Source of the DNA: a virus
Virus record (IMG/VR): IMGVR_UViG_3300023180_000102
Location: 1-47,382 of that record
Direction: 5' to 3' (one strand)
Length of the DNA stretch: 47,382 bases
Shown here: positions 14,932 through 23,600 of the stretch, piece after piece
Layout: the number at the start of each line of letters is the position of its first letter
Position numbering within the stretch: position 1 is the first letter of the stretch
Made by a program: the position numbers and the translations under genes
Notes under the pieces: generated by a model
Database searches by the model: none
Told to the model about the DNA's origin: nothing
Seen by the model: the letters and a program-made list of their open reading frames with translations, nothing else

Positions 14932-15577
14932 ATGTGTCCACTAGATTTTCCAACCCCTCGAAACAATCCGAATAGTGTTGGTAATATTCCTCAAACTTGT
15001 CTTTAGTGTACACTGATTCCTTGTAAAAGTCAATTAACAACGTGGTTCTTGGTCCTGGGTTGTTGTTGAAGCCGTTGTGTAACTGGATGTCTGGCTGGAA
15101 TATAAATGCCTCTCCGCTTTTCCACGTCATCAGTTCTTGCTGTTTGGTTTCAACGTTCATGACGTACATTCCACTTTGATCCCCACCGCCGTCGTCAAGG
15201 CACATCTGGTATCTCCAACCGCCCTCGTTGTCTGTGTGGTTACCTATCTTTGTGTTTGGTCCAACTGTCATTATGGCCACGTTTGTCTTGTAGGGAAATT
15301 TTCTTAAAATTGAGTATAACATTGGATAATCATTAAAGGACTGACCCTCGTGTTCTCCTGATTGTATTCCCAACGCCTGCCATTCACCATGAACATAATC
15401 TCCCGACTTGTCGTCAAAATCTTCCGGTAGTCCCCTGACACTGTCTGAGAAGTCTTCTGGATCTAGGAAAGTCTTGTTGGGTTGTGTGTCAAACTCGTGT
15501 TTGATGTCCTGCCAGTGTTTGTCTAACTGTCTGAAACACTCGCCCTGTTCACCGTGGTAAAAACTTTTATCAAGCAT
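14912..15577 (-). CDS. 2OG-Fe(II) oxygenase-like protein (Asp/Asn beta-hydroxylase type)
   Basis: A 221-residue double-stranded beta-helix type protein. The iron triad can be read as His114-x-Asp116 in IGNHTDNEGGWRYQMCL and His167 in IQLHNGFNNNP, with Arg177 (GPRTTLLIDF) as the 2-oxoglutarate ligand. The spacing fits aspartyl/asparaginyl beta-hydroxylase-like proteins. Family members hydroxylate protein side chains or small molecules. The gene overlaps the Hint-tailed adhesin gene by 8 bases upstream and the SDR-like gene by 20 bases downstream, so all are probably co-translated. A natural guess is modification of a fibre protein or a glycan, but there is no direct evidence. Confidence 0.75.
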   Translation of the reverse strand: MLDKSFYHGEQGECFRQLDKHWQDIKHEFDTQPNKTFLDPEDFSDSVRGLPEDFDDKSGDYVHGEWQALGIQSGEHEGQSFNDYPMLYSILRKFPYKTNVAIMTVGPNTKIGNHTDNEGGWRYQMCLDDGGGDQSGMYVMNVETKQQELMTWKSGEAFIFQPDIQLHNGFNNNPGPRTTLLIDFYKESVYTKDKFEEYYQHYSDCFEGLENLVDTYESRKK

Positions 15578-16994
15578 TCAGTATATTAACATTTTTATCA
15601 TGAATCTGTCTATCATGATCCTGCCAATTACTAAAAAACCGTTCGCCATGGTTGGCTAATTCTTGTTGCTCGCTTAATTCAAAGTAGTCTGTGAATTCTA
15701 TTCCGTTGATTATGATCCTTCTGTTCTCTGAACCAAACACATACACTATTGCATCATCATTGCCAAGGGATACACCGTGTTTGCTGTTCTCCACCCTGGT
15801 CCATTTACCATCTTCTTTGACCATGTGTGTGCCTGATACCTGTATACCTTTGTATTCGTACAGGTTATCAATCAAGAACTTACCTGTTGCGAACACCTTG
15901 CCACCAACCAAAACTGTGTCTCCTATGTCTACTTGCTCAACTGGTTTAAGTGTGCCATCGGCCATCGAGATCATGGTACCTGCTATGAAACAACCACCGC
16001 CACCAGTTCCTCCACCACCTGAACTTGTGCTTCCTTCTGCATCTCCAAAGCCGGCCGCTGTCTGCGTGAATGTTGATAGGGCGAATATCGCCTTCCATAC
16101 ACCACCTACTTTATACCATCCTGCTGTGACCCTTTTCCAACGACCACTTACTTTAGTATATACAGCAGAGATATCTTTCCAGACACCACCAACTTTTATA
16201 CTCCCACGTGCATTTGAGTTGAATATTACTACTGCTTTTCCATCTGCTCCTGGAGAACTAGGCTGTCCGCCAACTGCTACACCTGAAGTGTAATATGCTG
16301 ATCCTGTGCCTCCTGGTGTTACACCCGATCCATTGTCTTCCGTTCCGCCGGCCGCGTTGTTTGATCCTGACTTACCACCAGTACCTCCATTATCGCCCGA
16401 TCCGCCGTCGCCTGATGTTCCGCCATCGACACCGCCACCACCGGCTCCACCACCGCCACCATCTCCAGAGTGGTCTTTGCCGTTCTCCCCCAGTGTTCCT
16501 GGTGAGTTAGCCGTTGCCGTGTTTGTGTTTATTCCTGCTGTTCCGTTTGAACTCTTACCTGCTCCCGCTCCACCACCGCCGCCTCCTGCGACTGCGATGT
16601 CCGTTCCGTCAATCCTTACTAGGGTGGCTCCTCCGCCACCTCCACCAGATCCTGAGTATGGTTGTGGTCCGGCGTTACCGCCTTCTCCGCCTGAATAGCC
16701 TGTTTTACTTTTTCCATTTGTACCACCTGGTGCACCGCCACCCGAACTACCACCTGCTCCGCCACCGCCGACAACTATTTCCATGGTGGTGTTGATCTGT
16801 GCTGATGATATGGTTATCGTGGACGATGTGACATAGTGTCCTGCCGCTCCTGTTCCACCTGGCCCTCCGGCGTCTGAACCGCCGCCGCCGCCTGCTCCAC
16901 CCCAAAGGTGGACATCTATTGATTCTGTCCCTGGTGGAATTACGACTTGATTTATCGTACCTGAATAGTTAAATGTAAAGGCTTGTGTGGCCAT
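15570..16994 (-). CDS. Glycine-rich adhesin with C-terminal Hint domain
   Basis: A 474-residue protein with three parts. Residues 1-30 form a beta-rich N-terminus (FTFNYSGTINQVVIPPGTES). Residues about 31-250 are extremely glycine-rich, with runs of five or six glycines, like the polyglycine-helix host-recognition domains of T4-like adhesins. Residues about 265-310 hold three short 'K-V-x-G-x-W-K' repeats. From Cys335 the sequence CFIAGTMISMADGTLKPVEQ, then VDIGDTVL and SGTHMV (His390), is a Hint (Hedgehog/intein) domain: a nucleophile Cys start, the 'VE-x-x-x-x-GD' block and a T-x-x-H-type block B histidine. Autocleavage before Cys335 is possible. No C-terminal extein is evident. GGGAGG precedes the start at good spacing. 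Confidence 0.85.
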   Translation of the reverse strand: MATQAFTFNYSGTINQVVIPPGTESIDVHLWGGAGGGGGSDAGGPGGTGAAGHYVTSSTITISSAQINTTMEIVVGGGGAGGSSGGGAPGGTNGKSKTGYSGGEGGNAGPQPYSGSGGGGGGATLVRIDGTDIAVAGGGGGGAGAGKSSNGTAGINTNTATANSPGTLGENGKDHSGDGGGGGAGGGGVDGGTSGDGGSGDNGGTGGKSGSNNAAGGTEDNGSGVTPGGTGSAYYTSGVAVGGQPSSPGADGKAVVIFNSNARGSIKVGGVWKDISAVYTKVSGRWKRVTAGWYKVGGVWKAIFALSTFTQTAAGFGDAEGSTSSGGGGTGGGGCFIAGTMISMADGTLKPVEQVDIGDTVLVGGKVFATGKFLIDNLYEYKGIQVSGTHMVKEDGKWTRVENSKHGVSLGNDDAIVYVFGSENRRIIINGIEFTDYFELSEQQELANHGERFFSNWQDHDRQIHDKNVNILNA

Positions 16995-16998
16995 GGGA

Positions 16999-18372
16999 TT
17001 AAGCCTCCCTTATGAACCAGAAGTCCCCGTCATTTCCATCACCTGACGTTGGTGCTGAAGTAGACTCATATTTTGCTGAACCACCCCATAGGTTTCCAAA
17101 AGTAGCAACCTGTCCTATGGTCGGTACCGAAGTACTTGATGTGTCTGATGTTGTTATCGCTGAACCTACTGCGGCTAAACTTAGGTTTGTTACTGTTAAC
17201 AATCCTGCCGCTGTTGTTCTCAAGAATCCTGTGTTTTTGTTGGCATTTCCGTCACTTATTGCATCCGCTTCTCTGATGATCGTTGAATATGCTCCTGTGA
17301 TACCTGCTTCCCATTTATCACTTGTTTCGTTCCATTGCACTCTGGCTTCATTCCCTGTTGACCCTCTTTCAACTATCAAACCACCGTTGACGTCTGTGCC
17401 ATTTCCTTCATTGACTCCTATGAATGCATCAACATATGTTGAAATATCAACACTTGACTTGTCATATGATCCAGTGATTGTTAGATTACCGTCGATTGTA
17501 ACGTTACCTGTCAAATCAATTGCACCAGTGGCTCCTGTCAATGCTATAGGGGTCTTTGTGACGCCGCCATCATTGACTGTGAAACTCAAATCCTTGTCTA
17601 AAGATGTCTGAGCTATCGTGACATCATTGCTTGAAACTGATATTGTTAATTCCTGTGCGTCACCTATGATGACACCACCGTCTGCATCAACTGTCAGTGC
17701 ACCTGTTGTGGTGTCTGCTGTGTCTGATCTCAGGTAGTTGGCCGCCGCAACGCCACCCAGTGCGTCTGCGTCTGGTGTAGATCCCTCGAACACTGCACTC
17801 AATGTTGAGTTGAGTGTTATACCTGCCTTGATCTCCGCGAACCCTGTCTGTGTGGCACTTGGTGTGAAAGTCTCTTTTGAGAGAATCGCTACCCTTGTGT
17901 TGCCCGCGTACATTGAAGAAACTACTTTGTTTCCTCCTGCACTTGCTAGGGTCTCAATCTTCCATCCTGATAGTGTCTGTCCTGATGTGTAAACAGGTCC
18001 TACAAGCAACCAAGCACTTCCTGTGTAAACAGAAACTTGATCATTCGCCGTGTCGTGCCATAGATCACCCGCTGATGGTGATGTTGGTTGGCTCGCACTT
18101 GATTTCGAACCACCCGTGGGTTTGAAACTTGTTCCATCGTAAACTTTCAACTGGTTTGTTGTGGTGTCGAACCAAAGTTCGCCTTTCAGTGGTGCTGTGG
18201 GGGCCGATGTAGAGGCCGCGTTCTCTAATAATTTTACTAGGTTCTCGTTGAGACCTTCACCAAATCCTGAATATGATTTGCCAAACAACTGCAAAGAAGT
18301 GGTGTTGTCCACCGTCCCGTCTGTGATCGTTGTTACTACTGTTCCGTCTGTTTTGTTAATTGTGTACGCCAT
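16999..18372 (-). CDS. Fibre-like structural protein, paralogue B (no YADLAE domain)
   Basis: A 457-residue paralogue of the proteins at 12059-13687 and 18383-19879. It has the same N-terminus (AYTINKTDGTVV), the block GFGEGLNENLVKLLENA, and two 'G-D/E-L-W-x-D-T ... Q-x-x-V-Y-x-G' units. The DALGGVAAANYLRSD segment and TTGALTV follow. It then differs: instead of the YADLAE C-terminus it ends in a region containing GLIVERGSTGNEARVQWNE and a terminal SGDGNDGDFWFIREA. The GNITIDG-type turn segment (VTIDGNLTITGSYD) indicates a repeated beta-strand stalk. Likely a fibre or receptor-binding protein whose tip has been replaced. A TAAATA word precedes the start. Confidence 0.75.
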   Translation of the reverse strand: MAYTINKTDGTVVTTITDGTVDNTTSLQLFGKSYSGFGEGLNENLVKLLENAASTSAPTAPLKGELWFDTTTNQLKVYDGTSFKPTGGSKSSASQPTSPSAGDLWHDTANDQVSVYTGSAWLLVGPVYTSGQTLSGWKIETLASAGGNKVVSSMYAGNTRVAILSKETFTPSATQTGFAEIKAGITLNSTLSAVFEGSTPDADALGGVAAANYLRSDTADTTTGALTVDADGGVIIGDAQELTISVSSNDVTIAQTSLDKDLSFTVNDGGVTKTPIALTGATGAIDLTGNVTIDGNLTITGSYDKSSVDISTYVDAFIGVNEGNGTDVNGGLIVERGSTGNEARVQWNETSDKWEAGITGAYSTIIREADAISDGNANKNTGFLRTTAAGLLTVTNLSLAAVGSAITTSDTSSTSVPTIGQVATFGNLWGGSAKYESTSAPTSGDGNDGDFWFIREA

Positions 18373-18382
18373 TTGTGTGTAT

Positions 18383-19879
18383 TTAGCACCTTCCCACTAC
18401 TATATTAATCGTGCCTATTTCTATAGAATCATAGTCTTCCAACGCTTTTCCTATCACTTCTCCAACTTGTGGATCAAAAGTTTTTTTTGCAACACCGTTG
18501 TGTTGTGGATGTGCTGACAACATGTCCCCTTTGTTTATATGTCCTACAACTTTGCATTTTACTTTACCCATTAGTGCCACAGGAAGGCCTTTTGCGTTAT
18601 CATTCATTAGATATGCTGGATTTTCACTTATCACACCTGCGATGGCTGTATCATTTCCTACTTTTGATATTGTAATTTCTTTTTCACCGCCGAATACTAC
18701 TACAGTGCCCGCTTCATAATCTGCATCTGACTCATACACCTCTGCCAAGTCAGCGTACTGTGCCGATGTGGCTTTGGCGTACACAGTGTTGTATCCTTTT
18801 AAACTTGTTCCTATGTCATATGAAGCATCTGTGTCTGGCAATATCGCTTTCGATGTTAGATTGCCACCCATTGTGAGGGTCGTCATCGAGTTGGCGCCTG
18901 TGCTGGTGATGTTACCCGTCACGTTGCCCGTCAGTGGTCCTGCGAATGCCGTTGAAGTTGTTGTGCCTGATATTTCAAGTTTAGTGGTCGGCGTGGTGGT
19001 ACCGATACCGATCCTCGATTCAGAACCGTCTATGGTCATTACGGTTGTTGTCGTCCCGCCGTCGTTGACCTTGAATGTGATGTCCGTGTTTGGCACGGTG
19101 TTAGAAATTATTCCTCCAGATGCGTCCACTGTCAATGTCATGTCACTGTCTGCTCCGATAACCAGTCCACCATCATTTGATATCGAGATAGTTCCTGATG
19201 TCGTGTCGTTGGCGTTTGATCTCAGGTAGTTTGCCGCCGCAACCCCACCCAACGCATCTGCATCCGTGGCAGTGCCTTGGAACTTGTTGCCTGAAATCGC
19301 TGTGGATAAGGTTATACCTTTCTTGATGGTCGCGAATCCTGACAAAGAAACTTTTGGTGTGAACTCATCCTCTGAGATGATCGCTATAAGATTGCCGTCA
19401 TTGAACAATTTAGTTATGTTCTGTGACGTATCACCAGAATCAAGGATCGTGTCAAAAGTGAAACCGTTTGTTGTTCCTGTCGAACTTGGTGGTCCAACCA
19501 AAACAGATGATGTTCCGTTGTAGAAGTACATCTGTCCGGTGTCTGAATCTATCCATATGTCTCCCTGCGCCAACCCACTTGGTGCTGTTGACTGGTAAGG
19601 TGCACTCCCGCCCGCGGTCTGCCAGGCAGTTCCGTTGTACACCTGTAATTTTGAATTTGTCGAATCCCACCATAGTTGTCCTTGTATGGGTTTTGATGGT
19701 GCCGATGTGTTTGAAAAATTCTCTAATAGATGTAGGAAATTTTCCGCTATGCTCTCTCCATAACCTGCATAGCCTTTACCTATGAGACTGAGATCGGTCT
19801 GTGTGTTGACCACACCATCCTGTACCGTGTACTGGTTCGGTGAACTAGAACTATTTGTCTTGTTAACGGTGTATGGCAT
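18383..19879 (-). CDS. Fibre-like structural protein, paralogue C (with YADLAE domain)
   Basis: A 498-residue paralogue of the two proteins described at 12059-13687 and 16999-18372. It starts MPYTVNKTNSSSSPNQYTVQ, then has GYGESIAENFLHLLENF and two 'G-Q/D-L/I-W-x-D-S ... Q-x-x-Y-x-G' units. The stalk includes DALGGVAAANYLRSN and DNDTTSG-type segments. The C-terminus carries YADLAEVYESDADYEAG and AGVISENPAYLMND, matching paralogue A. Its ATG overlaps the TAA of the 241-aa gene as TAATG, so translation is coupled. Probable fibre or baseplate-attached adhesin. Three diverged copies suggest a heteromeric fibre or interchangeable host-range modules. Confidence 0.75.
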   Translation of the reverse strand: MPYTVNKTNSSSSPNQYTVQDGVVNTQTDLSLIGKGYAGYGESIAENFLHLLENFSNTSAPSKPIQGQLWWDSTNSKLQVYNGTAWQTAGGSAPYQSTAPSGLAQGDIWIDSDTGQMYFYNGTSSVLVGPPSSTGTTNGFTFDTILDSGDTSQNITKLFNDGNLIAIISEDEFTPKVSLSGFATIKKGITLSTAISGNKFQGTATDADALGGVAAANYLRSNANDTTSGTISISNDGGLVIGADSDMTLTVDASGGIISNTVPNTDITFKVNDGGTTTTVMTIDGSESRIGIGTTTPTTKLEISGTTTSTAFAGPLTGNVTGNITSTGANSMTTLTMGGNLTSKAILPDTDASYDIGTSLKGYNTVYAKATSAQYADLAEVYESDADYEAGTVVVFGGEKEITISKVGNDTAIAGVISENPAYLMNDNAKGLPVALMGKVKCKVVGHINKGDMLSAHPQHNGVAKKTFDPQVGEVIGKALEDYDSIEIGTINIVVGRC

Positions 19880-20604
19880 TAGTATCCTGTGTTACCACCT
19901 GACGTCGTTCCACTCACTGTGTTTGATGTTGACAGTGCAGTTGAACTGGTCTCGGTGAATGTTGTTAAACTCTGTATCCTTAATGTGTAATCGATCTGTA
20001 TCAATCTGTTTAATGACTTCTGTACCGGGTGGAATATCACGTGAGTCAACAACTTGTTGGTTGCTCCGTTCTCCGTACCTTCCCAACTTTTTAATCCTAG
20101 TTCGTCAAACACATAGTCGCCATTGAAGTCTGTTGTGTTGTCGAATGCCGCCTGTCCTGTTGGCTCACCGTAGTCAAGTGTGCAAGTGACAACGATGTCA
20201 GTGTACTTGTTTCCTGCTGTGTGCCTCACTTCCATCTTGTTCCTCGTGGTGTCTTTGTTGGTTGCGGAGTTGTCGTCAATAACTTTGTAGTAAGTCTGGT
20301 TGTACAATGAGGCGTTCGTGCCTGTGGAGTTTGGTGTGAGATAAGTGATTATGCCCGTTGGGTCAACACTCGTACCGCCATTGCCCAGTGCGATCTCATG
20401 CACAAATCCTGTTGATTTGTTTGCTAAACTGTTGGCCAATGCCTGAGACATGTTCTCGTAGTGTATCGCATTCCTCTTGTCAACAATGACTTCGCCCGTT
20501 TCTGGATCTGAAATCTTTATGTGCCCCGTCATCATAACACCCGTGTTATCCTGAGGCTTTTTGTTCTCTTCTTTTGCTTCTGTTGGTTTGTTGTCCTGTG
20601 TCAT
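19879..20604 (-). CDS. Virion structural protein next to the giant baseplate gene
   Basis: A 241-residue protein. The first 25 residues are polar and disordered (KPTEAKEENKKPQDN). A conserved-looking core follows with HIKISDPETGEVIVDKRNAI, HYENMSQALANSLANK and EIALGNGGTSVDPTGII. It ends in a Ser/Thr-rich tail (SSTALSTSNTVSG). From memory, this core is found in structural proteins of marine T4-like phages. It could link the baseplate to the fibre paralogues downstream. The ATG is only six bases after an AATAAATA word and lacks a Shine-Dalgarno sequence. The gene follows the 4281-aa gene by nine bases. Confidence 0.75.
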   Translation of the reverse strand: MTQDNKPTEAKEENKKPQDNTGVMMTGHIKISDPETGEVIVDKRNAIHYENMSQALANSLANKSTGFVHEIALGNGGTSVDPTGIITYLTPNSTGTNASLYNQTYYKVIDDNSATNKDTTRNKMEVRHTAGNKYTDIVVTCTLDYGEPTGQAAFDNTTDFNGDYVFDELGLKSWEGTENGATNKLLTHVIFHPVQKSLNRLIQIDYTLRIQSLTTFTETSSTALSTSNTVSGTTSGGNTGY

Positions 20605-20610
20605 CTAGTG

Positions 20611-20618
20611 TATTTATT
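20611..20618 (-). promoter_or_regulatory. T4-type late promoter word AATAAATA next to a start codon
   Basis: AATAAATA on the minus strand ends six bases before the ATG at 20604, overlapping the stop region of the 4281-aa gene. If it is a promoter, the mRNA would be leaderless; no Shine-Dalgarno sequence is present. It may instead act as an AT-rich translation signal. Confidence 0.45.
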
Positions 20619-23600
20619 CAGGTGCGTTTGTGGGCTCATTAGCAATGAATTTAGCCTGTTGAGTCGTTGAAGCCTGTAATCCCTTACCGTCCGCTGGATT
20701 ACCATCTTTTGCCGTGTACCAAACCTGTCCTTTCTTGTGTAATACTTTTATCTGTGTTCCCGAAGCGGGTGCTGTGCTCAATGTCACAGCGGTCGTGCTT
20801 CCGTCCACGGAATAGTTGATAGTTGATCCATCCTCGCTAGTGAGCAACAATCGTTGGCCACCAATGAATATGTCTAACTCACTAGCGGATGATGGTGCTT
20901 GTGATAGTGCGAATGTCAGTGTGCTACCGTCACCTGTGAAGGTGTTAGTGTACACAGTGTCCGCATAAGGGATGGTTTGAGTACCAGACGCATCTATCAC
21001 TTCCGTGCCTGATCCATGCTCCTTAATTCCTGTACCAAGTGTTCCACGTCTTAGTTGTCCCAACGTGTTACCTGATTTCGTAAAGTATTCTATTCTCTCT
21101 TTGTCTATGAATATGACACCAGGGAGGTTTGCAGATGCGTTTGGTGTTGATAGCACACTCGCATCTTCTACTGTTATGGTCTGTGTTCCTGCAGTCATAT
21201 CTACTGTTAATTTTGTTGTTCCTGTTTTACTAATACGTTTGTAGAACGTTCTATTCATCATGTCCTTGAATATCCTGAATCCCGTGGCACCCGTCGCTGA
21301 TTCTAAAGCGAAGTACATAACATCAAGTCTGTCTGATGATGTTATTGTTTTGCCGACCACGGTAATTGTGTTGCCACTCGCTGTGTAGTCTGATCCCTGT
21401 ACCAATTGCTCACCATTTAACCATACATATGTGTATCCTGCGTTCAGGGTGTCGAACCTTAATTTGAACACACCGCTCGGTCTTCCTTCGAGAACTTCTC
21501 TTCTTTGTTTCATTCCCAATGCATTATTGAACGTAGTCACGGACAATACATCACTTGCACTTAAACTATAAGGTGATGTTATCGCACTCGGAACTAAAAT
21601 TATGTCTGTGCCTTCGTTGTAATACTGATTATCTACTAACGTTGATATGCAGATCACATCTGTCGAAGTAGGCACCGATGCTGTTACAAATTCGATGTTT
21701 TGATTTCCAATGTCCACAGTGTAGTCAGTGTTCAGATCTTTTTTGGTGCCGTTCACAAACACCTGTACCTGGCTTGCTGTTGTGATTGTCTTGGCTGGAT
21801 CAACTGTTGAATCATCTTCCAGTCCTGACACCACACCATACGTGTAAGTGCTTCCGTCACCCACGTAGTATGTGTTGTCCGGTCCACGTAGCACCCTTCC
21901 GTTCACTTCTACAGTTGTAAGTCCTGAGAATGGTCCTATGGCACCAGGTGGATATGTCAGCGTGTGTCTGTTTGTCGAACCATCATACGTTATGGTTTGA
22001 TTTCTAACACTTGCATAACTTCTTGTAGATGTTGTGGATTTGTTGAATCCGGCGACCTGTATGTAAGAACTTGCCGCTGGTGCTGAATCAAATATCACTG
22101 TGATCGTGTTGGCCGCAGTCGTTGTGGTGTATGCAGTGGTTGGCACTCCGTCTATTGTAACGTACATGTCAGAGGACGTTGAATCTAGATTGAATTCTCC
22201 CCTTGTTGACGTCAAGAAAGTTGTTGTGCTACCGTCACCCGTGAACGTGTTTAGCACTCTGTAATTCTCTCCCGATATTGCAAACACCTTTGTAGATATG
22301 ACGCTGTTGTTTGCAGGCGCAGATGTAAATGTGATTGTTTTGTTAGCAACGTCAACGGAATAGTTTGTTGTGAGTTTTTGCACAACACCATCTATTGACA
22401 CAGTGACCGATCCCAATGTCCCTGGATAATCTCCAATGCTGTATGTCGTTGTGCTTCCATTACCCCTGTGGTTCATCTCACTTATAAATGGCACACCTGA
22501 TTCTGGTGATGTGTAAACCTTGATGTCTAACGTGTCAAATAGTTGTCCTGGAACAACCTCTTCTGGAGCGTAACTTGTGTCTGGTGTAACAAAACCGTCA
22601 CCCTCTAATACTATGTCACTTGGTGCATGGCCCAGTGCCGATGTGAACAGGCCGCCTTTGACTATGGAATCTAGTGTCCTGTCATCTGTTGGTGTAAGCA
22701 CGCCGTCGTCGTCGAACGGTATGAACTCTACCAATGCGTTTTCCTCTGGTGTCTCACTTATTGTAAATGTTGCAGTTGAACCATCGCCCCTTACCACATC
22801 TGATAATTTTTTACGTGTGCTGTCATCCTGTGTCAGGTAAACTTGGTAAACATCAGTCGATGCCGGCGCAATGTCAAACGTGTATGATGATGTAGATCCG
22901 TCTGCTCTGAATGCCTTGATCCTCGAATCTCCGTAGTTGTCCCATGGGAAGTCATACCAGCCCGATTTGTCCCAACCGGCTTCCTGATTGAATAATAAAC
23001 CAGTGACCATTGTTCCACCGTAGTCCACGCCCGTCATCACTTGATCCAGTTCATTGCCTGGCATTCCAGATCCTGGCGTGTAGAAACCTTTGGTCCTGTC
23101 CGCGGCAGTGAGTCCTGTCTCGTCGCCGTATACCTTGTAAACACTTCCAATGTTGTCATCGAAGTTGGTACTTGACGTGAATGCGTTCGTCACTTTGTAG
23201 AGTTGATTGTTGTATCTCAATAGGTCATTGTAGGCGTACGCCGTTGATGCCGCCCAATCAACCACACGTGAAGTGCTTGATACCCTGTCAAATTTTATAG
23301 TTGTGTCAAAATCCCTTACGAGATCATTGTTCAAGTTTGCGTAGGCCTTGGCTGTGTCTGTTGGTGTTGTTCCGTCCGTCTTACCTCCTGATAGCATAAC
23401 AGTAGGTGTTGCTGTGTAGTTCGCACCTATGCCTGTGACATTTATTTTTGTCACTGCACCGTCTTGTATGATGGCAGTGGCAGTTGCCGCCGTGGTGTCT
23501 GGCGTCACGTACATCTTGAAAGTGCCTGACTTGTCGCTCTCCGACTCCCTGACCGATGCTGTTGGGCCATAGAACTTGTCTGTGTAGCCATCAAATGTGT

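Noticed and set aside
16306-16698. Proline-rich frame on the plus strand
   Set aside because: It is the antisense of the glycine-rich part of the adhesin (Gly codons read backward as Pro/Ala), so it is a shadow frame.
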